Shown piece by piece: positions 27,700 to 37,666 of a DNA stretch of 64,000 nt. The notes under the pieces were generated by a model, which searched no databases, had not been told where the DNA came from, and saw only the letters and a list, made by a program, of their open reading frames with translations. How positions within the stretch are numbered: position 1 is the first letter of the stretch; every line of letters begins with the position of its first letter. Location of the stretch: the NCBI RefSeq assembly GCF_005154805.1, contig NZ_CP039727.1, positions 865,501 to 929,500 of the forward strand, read 5' to 3'. Made by a program: the position numbers and the translations under genes. The DNA comes from Bacillus sp. S3. Lineage in GTDB: Bacteria > Bacillota > Bacilli > Bacillales > Cytobacillaceae.

Positions 27700-28962
27700 G
27701 TGGGCAAGCAAAAAAAGGGGAAAATCCACTTTGCATGGTGGGTATTACTAGGACTATCTATAATGATTGGTCTTGCAAGAGGTGGAATTAATAATGCAGG
27801 GGGATTATTTTTAACCCCAGTTACAAAAGACTTAGGGATTGGTATGGGCAGCCTATCATTATACTTTAGTATTTCATCCATTGTTACTATGCTATTCTTA
27901 CCGATAGCAGGTAAAATGATGGCGAAATATGATATAAGAGGACTTTTAATCTTTGCTATTATCTTACAAGCAGGTTCCTTTGCGATGTTCGGATTGATGA
28001 ATTCTGTCTGGGGCTGGTATGTCTTCTCGATTCCAATGGCGATTGGATCTATATTTGTAGCTACAATGGCTGGACCTGTTATCATCAATCGCTGGTTTAA
28101 AAAGCACAATGGGCTGGCTATGGGAATTATGATGGCAGCTGTGGGCCTCTTTGGCGCAATCATTCAACCAATGGTCGGTAACTTTATAGCTGAGCATGGG
28201 TGGAGAAATGCTTATATAACATTGGGCCTTGTTGTCATTGTCATCGTTATCCCTGTTGTTCTATTGACCATTAGATTGAAACCGGAACAAAAAGGCTTAT
28301 TACCATATGGGGTTCAAGAAGCAACAACTGAAGGCGGAAAAGCAGCTCCAACTGATAGAGGAGTGACAATGGCTGTCGCTAAAAAATCAATGGCATTTTA
28401 TTCATTATTAATGTTCTTTTTCTTTATGACAGCGATTGCAAGCTTTGCACAGCATATTGCACCATATGCAATGGGGATTGGATATGATGTTGAATTTGCC
28501 GGAAAAGTAATGGGCGCATTTATGATTGGTATGTTAGTAGGAGCATTAGCATTTGGTTTCTTGACAGACAAAATCGGAGCAAGAAATACGGGTGTCTTTT
28601 CAATGTTATGTGGAATTGTTGCAATTGGATTATTAATCTTTATTCCTGGGAACGCTGCAACATTCAGTATTGCGATTGGTATTTTTGGATTTGTAACAGC
28701 TTCAATCGGAACGTTAGCGCCATTGATAACTACAGCTGTTTTTGGAATGAAAGAATATAGTCAAATTTATGCCACGCTTGGGATCGGCTTAGCTGTCGCA
28801 GGCATAGTAGCATTACCTGGCTACGGATACGTGTTCGACTTAACTGGAAGCTACACGCCTGTGTTGTATACAATTATCGTGATGCTGCTTATTAATATCG
28901 CGCTTATTATTATGGCATTCAAAGGCAAAAAGAGACTAGAAGATTCGGGTTCGTGGAATTGA
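27700..28962 (+). CDS. MFS transporter, monocarboxylate/oxalate-formate type
   Basis: 420 residues, GTG start behind AAGGGAG. Twelve hydrophobic segments. The start (WWVLLGLSIMIGLARGGINN) and MNSVWGWYVFSIPMAIG resemble the OFA/monocarboxylate porter group. Together with the SDR and TetR it suggests uptake and oxidation of an organic acid or alcohol. A strong terminator follows. Confidence 0.83.
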   Translation: MGKQKKGKIHFAWWVLLGLSIMIGLARGGINNAGGLFLTPVTKDLGIGMGSLSLYFSISSIVTMLFLPIAGKMMAKYDIRGLLIFAIILQAGSFAMFGLMNSVWGWYVFSIPMAIGSIFVATMAGPVIINRWFKKHNGLAMGIMMAAVGLFGAIIQPMVGNFIAEHGWRNAYITLGLVVIVIVIPVVLLTIRLKPEQKGLLPYGVQEATTEGGKAAPTDRGVTMAVAKKSMAFYSLLMFFFFMTAIASFAQHIAPYAMGIGYDVEFAGKVMGAFMIGMLVGALAFGFLTDKIGARNTGVFSMLCGIVAIGLLIFIPGNAATFSIAIGIFGFVTASIGTLAPLITTAVFGMKEYSQIYATLGIGLAVAGIVALPGYGYVFDLTGSYTPVLYTIIVMLLINIALIIMAFKGKKRLEDSGSWN

Positions 28963-28995
28963 TTTGTAGTAAATAGCAAATAGTTATTATTTTTG

Positions 28996-29032
28996 GAAGC
29001 GTCAAAGTACAACTCATTGTATTTGACGCTTC
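28996..29032 (+). terminator. Rho-independent terminator after the MFS gene
   Basis: GAAGCGTCAAA(G)TACAA and TTGTATTTGACGCTTC pair over 16 bp with one bulge, loop CTCA, then TTCTTTCT. Confidence 0.8.
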
Positions 29033-29519
29033 TTTCTACTTGAATGTAAATCATCCTAAGCAAAAACAGCTTTACATACCGTTGGTTTAAAATACATATT
29101 TTAAGATTTTGTAATTTTGTTGTAAAAATAATAAAAAGCAATCTGTTCACATTTTTGTAGAAAAGATTTTGTAAAGTCGAAATGATTATGAAGGTAAATA
29201 AGATATAATTTTTTCGAATCTTTCATGCCTCTCTTGTAAAATGGCAATCATCATTTTACACCTACGATTATGCCTTCTTAAAATGACTTCCTATACTATA
29301 CTAATTTCAAGATGAATGATGAAACAATCCCAACGTAATTAAACAACCACTTAAATGGATCTTCTAGTTAATCCACGATAACACCCTTTTTTTCTTTTCC
29401 CTTCTGCCTTAAAAAATAAACCTGAAAGGAGTGATGAATCCAAGCAAACTATTCTTGATGATTTTTCGTATAACTACTGTCTCAGGAAACGAATTACAAA
29501 TTTTGAAGGAGGATAACCA
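29033..29519. other. Gene-poor stretch
   Basis: About 490 bases with no convincing coding region. A short open frame from 29431 overlaps the start of the gene at 29520, has no matching ribosome site and its residues look like an off-frame reading. AT-rich promoter-like sequence (TTGTAAAGTCG...TATAAT near 29168-29207) may belong to the next gene. Confidence 0.4.
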
Positions 29520-29849
29520 ATGGGCCACGATATTTCAGGTTTCAATAAAGCAGGAAAGGAAATTGCTTACGCACGTTTTAGCATGGGGAATTACAATGCT
29601 CACATTTTGTATAGTTTACTTGATGCTGAACAATACAATGGAGGGGTTAGTGGAATAGGCGATGAATCTACATTCTCCAAACAACAAATTGAAAAGGCTT
29701 TGGATGCCTACAATCAGTTTTTTGGTAATAGTGATGCCCCCTCAGAAAGTGATAATTTACCTTGGGATCAGAAACAAATTCTGAATTTTATCTTAAATTG
29801 TTTAGCAACAGCAAAGAGGGAAGAAAATGTAAGGGTATGTTTTTGCTAA
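29520..29849 (+). CDS. Hypothetical protein, 109 residues
   Basis: GAAGGAGG at seven bases before the ATG makes this a convincing gene. The protein starts MGHDISGFNKAGKEIAYARF, is acidic to neutral, mixed alpha/beta, with no membrane segment, and ends in a Cys-Phe-Cys tail. I do not recognise a family with certainty, though small Bacillus proteins with this opening exist. A Lys/Glu-rich helix (about 58-70) is visible. It stands alone. Confidence 0.65.
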   Translation: MGHDISGFNKAGKEIAYARFSMGNYNAHILYSLLDAEQYNGGVSGIGDESTFSKQQIEKALDAYNQFFGNSDAPSESDNLPWDQKQILNFILNCLATAKREENVRVCFC

Positions 29850-30084
29850 TGTATTTTAACATGTTTATTGAATTCCTCTATTTCATTTCTTGTTCCATAA
29901 ACGACAACAAATAACTATTTCCTCACCATCTTCTGTAAATCATATAAAATTCTTTTAACCACCTCTTAAAAGGACAAGCTAAGGAAATAAGAAAAAGTAA
30001 AAGAAATTCATTTCTTTTGAATCTTGGGTTCAAGAATGTTGCTGACCCAAGTAGTGATTATGTTTTTTAAAGAAGGGAAAAACA

Positions 30085-30306
30085 ATGGCAGATATTAAAT
30101 TTGAAATCAAAGAAACAGTGGGGAGCCTATCACAGTCACCTAAAGGCTGGAGTAAAGAACTCAATCTCATTAGTTGGAATGGGAAAGAACCCAAATTCGA
30201 CTTGCGTGACTGGGCACCTGACCATGAGAAAATGGGAAAAGGTGTTACATTAAGCATTGAGGAATTAAAAGCTTTGAGAGATTTGTTGAATGGGATGGAA
30301 CTGTAA
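30085..30306 (+). CDS. YdbC-like PC4-type ssDNA-binding protein
   Basis: 73 residues. The whole length fits the bacterial YdbC group, which has the transcription co-activator PC4 fold and binds single-stranded DNA as a dimer. Conserved pieces are GWSKELNLISWNG, KFDLRDWAPDHEKMGKG and the C-terminal helix LSIEELKALRDLL. AAGGGA precedes the ATG. It may aid repair or replication restart. Confidence 0.88.
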   Translation: MADIKFEIKETVGSLSQSPKGWSKELNLISWNGKEPKFDLRDWAPDHEKMGKGVTLSIEELKALRDLLNGMEL

Positions 30307-30475
30307 GGAGGAAAAGGAGCTGATAATCCATCAGTTCCTTTTCAATATACTGCTACTCTAACAGATAGAATTAAGCGCTCAATATATCCATAAAGGATTC
30401 TCTTAAAGTTTGGATTACTGAGTTGTCGAATATAATGGAATCCATACTGATTTACATTCGTGAGTGGAGTTCAGG

Positions 30476-31447
30476 TTAATTGCAAACAATCACTTCTCGA
30501 CTAAATAATCCTTTTTTAGCAATACCACGGTCCTTAATCGAAAAACCTGCTTTTAATAGGATTTCATCGACGGGTTCAACGGTCACCACGACAACTTTGT
30601 CAGCGAGCCTACGTGCACTTTGAAGCATTTCTAGTTGTTCCTCCGGGGTGATTACCGAACACAAATTATATGGCAAATCAATAATGGCTACATCATAATG
30701 ATTGGTGATATCGCGAAGATCAGCTAATTTGATTTCCCCAGTAAGACCAAAGTGTGCCATGTTTTCCCGTGCACCAGGGAGGATAAGCTGATTTCGGTCG
30801 CTCCCAACTATGTCGATGCCCATTGATCGGGCTTCAATTAGGACTGTGCCAATTCCGCAGCAGGGATCTATGGCTTTAATCCCTTTTGGATTGGGGATGG
30901 CGATATTCACCACCGCTCTGGCAACACGTGTGCTGAGGGCAGTGGAGTATCCATTTGGCTTCTTTTGATGTCGGAACCAAACTGACTCACTTTTCACATA
31001 CTCACCAAATACCCATCTTCCATTTACATGCATGATGCCAAAAGATTGGTCAGGGAAACGAAGATCTGCTTTTCCGTTGACGTGCAATCCAATCTCACGT
31101 TCAATGGCCCGTCGTCTCTCGAATCCCTCGTTTTCACTTTTAGTCTGACCATTATTTTTCACATAAGTGATTTTAAAAGTTGCTCCACTTAGTTGTAAAG
31201 CTTCCACCTGCTGATAAAGATTGTCCAGGCATTCCGCTTCATATATCACACTTATTCTTTCTTTAATAAAGGGGCTCCGACTTGGATCAATTTTTACGGA
31301 GCTTTCCAAGACATTAGATTGGGACACCTTGCCGAATAATGAACGCATTTCCAACGCGCATAATGAGCGTTCATCCTCAGAGCAGGCATAGGTATATATA
31401 TAGGAAGTTCCTTTTTGTGAAGAAATATCTATGGTGGGATCAATCAT
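30476..31447 (-). CDS. TRM11-like SAM-dependent RNA methyltransferase
   Basis: 323 residues. The C-terminal Rossmann domain carries the SAM motif DPCCGIGTVLIEA (about 192-204), a second acidic site GSDRN, and IDLPYN, the variant of the (N/D)PPY catalytic loop used by N2-guanine methyltransferases. The N-terminal part (about 1-150) would be the RNA-binding region. Pro at the second position of the loop is replaced by Leu. A rearranged fragment of this gene lies at 44340-44460. The start has only a weak ribosome site. Confidence 0.8.
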   Translation of the reverse strand: MIDPTIDISSQKGTSYIYTYACSEDERSLCALEMRSLFGKVSQSNVLESSVKIDPSRSPFIKERISVIYEAECLDNLYQQVEALQLSGATFKITYVKNNGQTKSENEGFERRRAIEREIGLHVNGKADLRFPDQSFGIMHVNGRWVFGEYVKSESVWFRHQKKPNGYSTALSTRVARAVVNIAIPNPKGIKAIDPCCGIGTVLIEARSMGIDIVGSDRNQLILPGARENMAHFGLTGEIKLADLRDITNHYDVAIIDLPYNLCSVITPEEQLEMLQSARRLADKVVVVTVEPVDEILLKAGFSIKDRGIAKKGLFSREVIVCN

Positions 31448-31610
31448 TAACTTTTCTATTTTATTTTCACCTCAAGAGTTATCTAAAACCATATATCTAT
31501 TATACCAAGAAAAGTGGGATTATTTAAAATTACCTTTAGTTGGGTGTGATTGACTTGCTTTTCGTATTTTCATAGATTATTTGGTTATAAAGACATTGAA
31601 TAAAAAATCT

Positions 31611-31864
31611 TTTCACCGATACCCTTTAGGCGGGAAGATTTCATAATAATGAGGAATCTGTTCGTGAAGTTTTGAATCGAAGCTCCAACGCTGATTGGCA
31701 ATCTTTCTAACCAAGGTAATATTTTTGACAAGGACGCAAATGGGATCATACTGCTTGGACTAGAAGGCGCTCATAGAGAAAATAGGATTGTGCATTGTGG
31801 CGGCGATGCAACAGGAAAAAATGTCATAGAATACTTGATTAGTAACCTAACTGAAAATATAAAT
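31611..31864 (+). pseudogene. Fragment of nadB (duplicate)
   Basis: About 250 bases are nearly identical to 45434-45687 inside the intact nadB, for example GAAGGCGCTCATAG and GGCGGCGATGCAACAGG. Small indels break the frame, and both ends of the gene are missing. The orientation is the same as the intact copy, 13.8 kb away. It marks an old duplication; see the methyltransferase fragment at 44340. Confidence 0.9.
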
Positions 31865-31954
31865 GGAGGTAATTAGCCTCCATTTTTTCGTTTAAAGGAA
31901 AATATTCTTGTCCCCAGTGAACACTGACAGCCATTGTTCGCTGATTCGAGGAGT

Positions 31955-33007
31955 TTATTCAGTTTCTTCTTCAGATGGACGAGTTGTTTGGGTTGGCAGG
32001 GTATTCCAAAAGCTTGTATCAACTTTTTCAATTGAACCATCGGCGATGGCTCTCGTTGTTGCATCCAGGGTAGTTATCGTTTGCTTAATCAAATAACCAT
32101 TGCTTTTTTGTCCGAGAACGTAAGACTCATAGCTGTGATCAGACATGCCGCGCATTTCAAAAAGTAGTGTGGAAATATTGTATTGAACTGCGGCTCCGTT
32201 ACGGCCAATCGTTTCCTCGGAACCGCCATTATATTTTCCAATATTCCCCCAGCCCTTTGCGTTAATCGCATTAAAAACGACAGATCCTAATTTTTTTGAC
32301 CTTTCTAGTACTTCCGGCTTTACATTTCTATTTGTCGGATAAAGGATTGAACCTGATACATATTTCCCGTCTATTTCACTTTGAGTTCCTTGATGATGGA
32401 GATCAATCATATAATCAATTTTGTATTTTTTTAACACATTATTATGCAAGGCTTGGGTCTCTGGATATATTTTTGCAACATGGTCCCGGTTTAAATCGGC
32501 ACCAACAGCATTATAGCGAGTTAAATGCCTTCCGCCGTCAGCGACATAGTCATCAAGGGAAAAGTTGACATCGCCCATGGCTCCATCAGCATTTAACATT
32601 GGTATGATAAGGATGTTTACGTTCTCAAGAACTCCCTTCATTTTATTCGTTCCTAAATGTTTAATAAATTCTAGAGCGCCTTCCGTCGTCAGTTGTTCAT
32701 TGCCATGTTGTTGGGTTAAAAAGAGGATGGTAGGATTGCTTGGGTTAGATATATACTTCGCGAGGTAAATATCACGGCCTTTCACAGTTTGACCGATGAT
32801 TTCTAGATTCATAGCACTTTGTTTTGCATCTTGGGTTTTAAGGAAATCAACTAGCTCAGTGTATGTATGAAGGATTGAAGTTTGGATTGACTCATTCCCG
32901 CCATAGCTTGGACCTTCACCTACTGCCCCAGCATAAGTGGGAGCGCTTACAACACCGCCGATTGCTATTAAACCAGATAAAGATAATGCAAGGACTTTCT
33001 GTTTCAT
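31955..33007 (-). CDS. Secreted M14-family zinc carboxypeptidase
   Basis: 350 residues with a signal peptide (MKQKVLALSLSGLIAIGGVV, cleavage after about residue 26). Zinc site HGNE (His-x2-Glu) near residue 101, the third ligand in IDLHHQG near 199 and the general base Glu in LLFEMRG near 289. The enzyme should trim C-terminal residues from peptides or cell-wall peptides outside the cell. The C-terminal 25 residues are Thr/Glu-rich. The ATG follows TGGAGG. It is monocistronic. Confidence 0.87.
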   Translation of the reverse strand: MKQKVLALSLSGLIAIGGVVSAPTYAGAVGEGPSYGGNESIQTSILHTYTELVDFLKTQDAKQSAMNLEIIGQTVKGRDIYLAKYISNPSNPTILFLTQQHGNEQLTTEGALEFIKHLGTNKMKGVLENVNILIIPMLNADGAMGDVNFSLDDYVADGGRHLTRYNAVGADLNRDHVAKIYPETQALHNNVLKKYKIDYMIDLHHQGTQSEIDGKYVSGSILYPTNRNVKPEVLERSKKLGSVVFNAINAKGWGNIGKYNGGSEETIGRNGAAVQYNISTLLFEMRGMSDHSYESYVLGQKSNGYLIKQTITTLDATTRAIADGSIEKVDTSFWNTLPTQTTRPSEEETE

Positions 33008-33630
33008 TTAATAACCTCCAATTAATATAATTGTAATAAAATTCGGAAAATTACTACAAGAAGAATATTACATTTAAAATCTCAGCATGTACATAGTGAT
33101 TAATTACCGAATTGACCATCCTACTATTTTCCTTATTAGGAGAACTTTAGGGTAGAAATAGTTCTTTCGACACGTAACGGGTGACACCCATAAAAATGCG
33201 GGGAAAGCAGTAAGTGGAAATGGTTTTGGCTGAAGTAGGGAGGACACAACCCAAAAGGGCATTTGGAATTTTAAAGCGATTGTGTAGAGGTTGTCGAAAC
33301 TATGACATTATTGGGGATTCACAGGTGCTTTTTTGTTGAATTTCTAAACTGTAAATTATAATATTACAGTATCTTTTTAAAAGGACAAAATCAACCGTAA
33401 AAAAAGCTTGAACACTATGAAAATGCGTTTAGGCTTTTTTTACAGGTAAACTGTTACTTTTTATATTACATTTTAGGTGGTGGTTTTTTTATAACAAAAG
33501 GTAAAGAATGGCTTGATGAAAAGCTCATGACATTAAGAGTGATGCCAATGAAAACAGGCAGGATAAAATGCTTTATTCAGCGCAAAATAGACAAGGTTCT
33601 AGAGGAATAATAATGAGGAGTGGATATTCA
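33008..33630. other. Intergenic region with a hairpin and a possible gene tail
   Basis: A terminator-like hairpin is at 33397-33446. After it an in-frame stretch (about 33470-33610) encodes GKEWLDEKL...GRIKCFIQRKIDKVLEE and a stop, with no start codon that is convincing. It looks like the tail of a lost gene, but I cannot assign a family. Nothing else is supported. Confidence 0.4.
33397..33446. terminator. Inverted repeat with A/T runs
   Basis: GTAAAAAAAGC (33397-33407) and GCTTTTTTTAC (33433-33443) form an 11-bp stem with a 25-base loop. Confidence 0.5.
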
Positions 33631-34752
33631 ATGAATTCAAAGTATCAACCACTATTCGAGGAATTTACCTTTAAAAATAATACTAGATTAAAAAATAGAA
33701 TTGTAATGGCCCCGATGACCAATTTTTCATCCCACCCTGATGGGACGGTTTCAGATCGTGAGGTCGATTATTATGTTCGCAGGTCCAAAGGTGTTGGGAT
33801 GGTTGTTACAGCTTGTACGTATGTGACACCTAATGGAAAAGGGTTCCACGGGGAATTTGGAGGCGATCATGATGGGATGATCCCAAGCCTAGCGAAACTG
33901 GCAAGCAGTATTAAAGAGCAAGGGGCAAAAGCGGTTCTTCAAATTTTTCATGGTGGAAGAGAGTGCCCGCCTGAACTAGTGCCGAATGGAGAAACAGTCA
34001 GTGCAAGTGCTGTGGCCTCCGAAGGAAGTGAGAATACTCCTCGAGCCCTAACTGAAAGTGAAGTAAATGACATTATTAAGGCATTTGGGGAGACAACCCT
34101 CCGTGCTATTAAAGCAGGTTTTGATGGAGTTGAAATCCATGGCGCAAACGGATACTTAATCCAACAATTCTTCTCTCCACATTCTAACCGCCGTGAAGAC
34201 CGTTTTGGAGGAAGCTTGGAAAAACGTTTAACATTCCCGCTTGCTATTGTTGACGAGGTTCAAAAAGTGGTAAGAACTTCGGCGAAGGAGCCGTTTATTG
34301 TTGGATACCGTTTCTCACCAGAGGAGCAGTCAACACCAGGTATTACGATGGCAGATACGCTAGAGCTAGTAGATGCGCTGTCAGATAAAGGATTAGATTT
34401 CCTTCACGTCTCTCTCATGGATTTCTGGTCTGAGCCTAGACGCGGGGTCGAAAATACAAAGATGCGAATCGAGTACCTTTTAGAAAAAATCAACGGGCGG
34501 GTCCCGCTTATTGGAGTAGGTTCTATCCATACAGCAGATGAAGCAATAAAAGCTTTGAATACAGGGGTTCCGATGGTGGCTCTTGGTCGAGAGTTGATTA
34601 TGGAACCAGATTGGGTACAAAAAGTACAAGATGGAAAAGAGTCTGAGATTGTCACCACACTATCGAAGAAGGATCAAGAACAATTGGTCATTCCGGATCC
34701 ACTTTGGAAAGCGATTATTCATACTCCTGGATGGTTCCCGGTGGTGGATTAA
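33631..34752 (+). CDS. Old-yellow-enzyme family FMN oxidoreductase
   Basis: About 373 residues, TIM-barrel OYE fold. NRIVMAPMTN near residue 19 (FMN), HGGRE near 106, the substrate-binding EIHGANGYLIQQFFSPHSNR region near 165-184, and IGVGSIHTADEA for the phosphate of FMN. It reduces activated double bonds with NAD(P)H. The ATG at 33631 is chosen for GAGGAG upstream; earlier in-frame ATGs overlap the preceding remnant. It is followed by a DsbA/FrnE fragment. Confidence 0.9.
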   Translation: MNSKYQPLFEEFTFKNNTRLKNRIVMAPMTNFSSHPDGTVSDREVDYYVRRSKGVGMVVTACTYVTPNGKGFHGEFGGDHDGMIPSLAKLASSIKEQGAKAVLQIFHGGRECPPELVPNGETVSASAVASEGSENTPRALTESEVNDIIKAFGETTLRAIKAGFDGVEIHGANGYLIQQFFSPHSNRREDRFGGSLEKRLTFPLAIVDEVQKVVRTSAKEPFIVGYRFSPEEQSTPGITMADTLELVDALSDKGLDFLHVSLMDFWSEPRRGVENTKMRIEYLLEKINGRVPLIGVGSIHTADEAIKALNTGVPMVALGRELIMEPDWVQKVQDGKESEIVTTLSKKDQEQLVIPDPLWKAIIHTPGWFPVVD

Positions 34753-34788
34753 TTGCAATAGGGATTTAACTCTAGAGGGCAAGCATCA

Positions 34789-35019
34789 AATAACATATTT
34801 ACCTTCAAGGAATTAAATAATGAGGCCAATATTACCGCTGTTCCTATCTTTGTGATTGCTTCCACAAAAATTGCTGGAATTCGTTCAAAAGAGACATTAG
34901 AGCAAACCATTGAAGAAGAACAGTTAAAGGTTAATAAAATTGACCGATTAGCGGAAGGAATGTCTTGTGGTATTGATAGTAAATTCTTTGAAGAAGTTAA
35001 TGGTTCGTATTTATGGTAA
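34789..35019 (+). pseudogene. C-terminal fragment of a DsbA/FrnE-type thioredoxin-fold protein
   Basis: An open frame of 76 codons with no start encodes NNIFTFKELNNEANITAVPIF, then KIAGIRSKETLEQTI and EGMSCGID. This matches the end of FrnE-like oxidoreductases (cis-Pro region AVPxF and the GMSCG tail). The CxxC active-site half is absent. It is a leftover of a deleted gene. Confidence 0.65.
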
Positions 35020-35036
35020 GGTGAACCTTACCATAA
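35011..35036. repeat. Perfect 12-bp palindrome (GGTGAACC repeat family)
   Basis: TTATGGTAAGGT-GA-ACCTTACCATAA. It overlaps the stop of the DsbA fragment. Related but imperfect sequences occur at 39400, 59784 and 62428. A T-run follows, so it may also terminate. Confidence 0.55.
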
Positions 35037-35211
35037 ATAGAGGCAGTTTTTTGAGTAATTTGAAGGTCTTTCTTTCAAATACTGTGAAAGGATATTTGTT
35101 GTATTTATTGAGGGCCAGTCAATAGCAGACTGGCCTTTTCTCTTTGATATTCAGCAAATCCGACAATATCTGGGGAATCACTGTGACTTTTATAAGCATT
35201 ACATTCAACGT

Positions 35212-36561
35212 TCATAAAAATAGATAGGCTAGTGGTGTTGTAATAATTAAACTTAGGATTGTACGCTGTATCCAAATAACAAGAAGCTTCGGAATACTAA
35301 TCGGAACCTCTGTGGCCAAAATACATGGAATACTCGCTGAGAAGAATATGATAGTTGATACACAAACGACAGCAATAACAAATTTTGTAACAAGTGCTGC
35401 CTCAACAACTAATAATGCCGGCAGAAACATTTCAGTAACCCCAATCGCAGCCGCTTTAGCTGTTAGGAACGCATCTGGCAACTGTAATAATGAAGTAAAT
35501 GGATAGAAAATATAGCCCATAAAATCAAAAATAGGTGTATATTCTGCTAGGAGAATACCAATTAAGCCAATCGATAAAATAGTGGGTAAAATAGTCATGG
35601 TCATAATCATCCCATCTCGTAAATTCACCCAGATATTTTTTCCGAAATTTGGTGCATTTTTGGAAGCTTCCATTGCCTGTTGCCAAGCATTCTGAAAATA
35701 GTTGCTCTTGATAACCTTTTCCGGTTCTCCTTCCATTCCATTATAGTATTCATCAGGCAGTTTACTAATGGGCCATATCCTTACGGTAATAGCCGTTACG
35801 AAAAACGTTACAAATGCCGTCACCCAAAAATACAAATTCCACATACCCATTAGACCTAACGTTTTAGCAACGATAATCATAAAGGAAATGGTTACTGTTG
35901 AAAATCCGGTTGCGATTATAACAGCCTGCTTGATTGTGTACTTACCTTCTTTAAATTCTCGATTCGTTATTAATAAACCAACAGCAAAACTTGCAACAAA
36001 TGATGCCATAGCACTTACGGCTGAACGACCTGGAGTCTTCCATATTGGCTTCATGACACGCTGGAAAAGTACACCAACAAACTCAAAAAGACCATAGCCT
36101 AATAGCAATGTTAAAAAGACCCCGCCAAGTGGAACCATTATACCTACGGGCACTACTAGTAAATCAAAAAGAAACGGTCCAACATGTTCGTTCATTAACC
36201 AATCAGGGCCTTGTTTTGAATAGATGATTACCCCGATTACTAAACCCATAATCTTTAACAATGTGAAAACTATATTAAAAGTGCTTTGATTCCAGGTCTT
36301 CGTTTTAAATGGATAGATTACACCTCCTAAAATTACTAGTAAAGCATATATCGGTGTAAGAGATGGAAAGGTGGTATTTAACCAGGTAACTATGTGATCA
36401 AGAGGGATAGATGAAGTTCCATTAACTGTAATTGGAGCAAAAAAAACAAAGATACCAATTAAACTAAAACCGATAAATTTCAAGGCATTGGGAATATTGT
36501 TCACTGTTTGTTCGTGAGGCTTAGGAATTTCTTCTACATTTTTTGTTTGAGGATTTAGCAT
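35212..36561 (-). CDS. YjiH-family membrane protein (nucleoside-recognition GATE domains)
   Basis: 449 residues with about ten hydrophobic segments. The two GATE-like blocks (around 125-215 and 330-445) are the YjiH pattern, for example SAVSAMASFVASFAVGLLIT and AIGVTEMFLPALLV. It is a transporter-like inner-membrane protein of unknown substrate. AAGGAGG precedes the ATG. Together with the flavin reductase gene upstream (180-bp gap) it may form an operon. Confidence 0.85.
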   Translation of the reverse strand: MLNPQTKNVEEIPKPHEQTVNNIPNALKFIGFSLIGIFVFFAPITVNGTSSIPLDHIVTWLNTTFPSLTPIYALLVILGGVIYPFKTKTWNQSTFNIVFTLLKIMGLVIGVIIYSKQGPDWLMNEHVGPFLFDLLVVPVGIMVPLGGVFLTLLLGYGLFEFVGVLFQRVMKPIWKTPGRSAVSAMASFVASFAVGLLITNREFKEGKYTIKQAVIIATGFSTVTISFMIIVAKTLGLMGMWNLYFWVTAFVTFFVTAITVRIWPISKLPDEYYNGMEGEPEKVIKSNYFQNAWQQAMEASKNAPNFGKNIWVNLRDGMIMTMTILPTILSIGLIGILLAEYTPIFDFMGYIFYPFTSLLQLPDAFLTAKAAAIGVTEMFLPALLVVEAALVTKFVIAVVCVSTIIFFSASIPCILATEVPISIPKLLVIWIQRTILSLIITTPLAYLFL

Positions 36562-36741
36562 AGTGTTGAACCTCCTTTATATAAAAACCATATATCAAAA
36601 TATTCGAAAAATTATAATTATAAAAAAGAAATCTTTACACCAGATTCAAGAGGTAATAGGACAAAAAGGTATGTCCGGTTTAATAACCGAACATAGCCTA
36701 GAGAGTCTTTTGTCTAAATATAAAGAGCCCTCCGTATGTCA

Positions 36742-37401
36742 TTAAATATTTTTACCTTCAAGGCCAGCCAACTCTTCTTTTGTAGCAGCTGGTGCCTTCA
36801 TTTCAAATATTTCGTTGACAACAGTATAATCATAATACCCAAGGCGGGCAATTGGTTTAATTTTCAAGATATCTAGTTTCCCACTAGGTAGAATGATGTC
36901 ATCATTGATATGCACATGAGCTACTCGTCCAATCACAATATCGACGGTGGAAACCTCATTACCAGTTGGTATTCTGATTGTCTGAACATACTCACATTCA
37001 AATTGAACCGGTGATTCGGCAACACGGAAGCCAGGAGCCTCAATGCAACTTTTCTTCGATACACCCGCAGCCACAAATTCATCAACCTCTGCCGGACACG
37101 CCTTTGCGGAAATATTAACTGCTTCGCGTAAATCCCAAGTAGCCATGTTCCAAACAAACCAACCTGTTTCCTCCGCGTTTCGAACCGTATCCTTTCGCCC
37201 CCCTAATACTGATTGATTTGCCGCAAACATGACCATAGGTGGATCCCATGTAAGATTTTGATATTGGCTGTATGGCGCAAGGTTATCTATTCCATCTTTA
37301 GATTGGGTTGAAAGCCATCCGATAGGGCGTGGTATAGCACTGCTTTTAAAAGGATCATATGGTAAGCCGTGATGCTGACCTTTCTTTGGTGAATAGTGCA
37401 T
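36742..37401 (-). CDS. Flavin reductase-like FMN-binding protein (split barrel)
   Basis: 219 residues. The start region DPFKSSAIPRPIGWLSTQSK followed by NLAPYSQYQNLTWDPPMVMF marks the DIM6/NTAB flavin-reductase group. These proteins supply reduced flavin or reduce substrates directly. AGGAGG precedes the ATG. It is upstream of, and in line with, the YjiH gene, suggesting a shared catabolic role for an aromatic or amide substrate. Confidence 0.87.
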   Translation of the reverse strand: MHYSPKKGQHHGLPYDPFKSSAIPRPIGWLSTQSKDGIDNLAPYSQYQNLTWDPPMVMFAANQSVLGGRKDTVRNAEETGWFVWNMATWDLREAVNISAKACPAEVDEFVAAGVSKKSCIEAPGFRVAESPVQFECEYVQTIRIPTGNEVSTVDIVIGRVAHVHINDDIILPSGKLDILKIKPIARLGYYDYTVVNEIFEMKAPAATKEELAGLEGKNI

Positions 37402-37666
37402 GATATATTCCTCCTGGATGTTTAATATTTTTATATGAAAAATTGAGTTGTAAGCTTTTTATTGCAAATGCCCTACGACTGGTTCACCTCCTTTAATTGT
37501 TATATCAACATCCTCCATTCACTTTGGAAAACGCTTTCTCTTGTCGTTAGATAAATCTTACATTTTTTGAGCTGCCTGTTTCTATGGATAATATCTATAA
37601 TTTTATGAAAATATAAAATAATTTAATGATAAAAAATAAAATTCATCCATGTTATCTGGATGAATT

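Noticed and set aside
27615..28163. 182-residue open frame opposite the MFS gene
   Set aside because: Antisense shadow of a clearly coding membrane protein gene.
29431..29658. 75-residue open frame before and across the start of the 29520 gene
   Set aside because: Overlaps in a different frame a gene with a strong ribosome site; its own start lacks support.
31873..32568. Several short plus-strand frames opposite the M14 peptidase
   Set aside because: Antisense shadows of an intact gene with signal peptide and zinc motifs.
36563..36745. 60-residue plus-strand frame between the YjiH and flavin reductase genes
   Set aside because: The second half looks slightly protein-like, but the frame opens with AT-rich low-complexity sequence, has no ribosome site, and opposes a likely operon.
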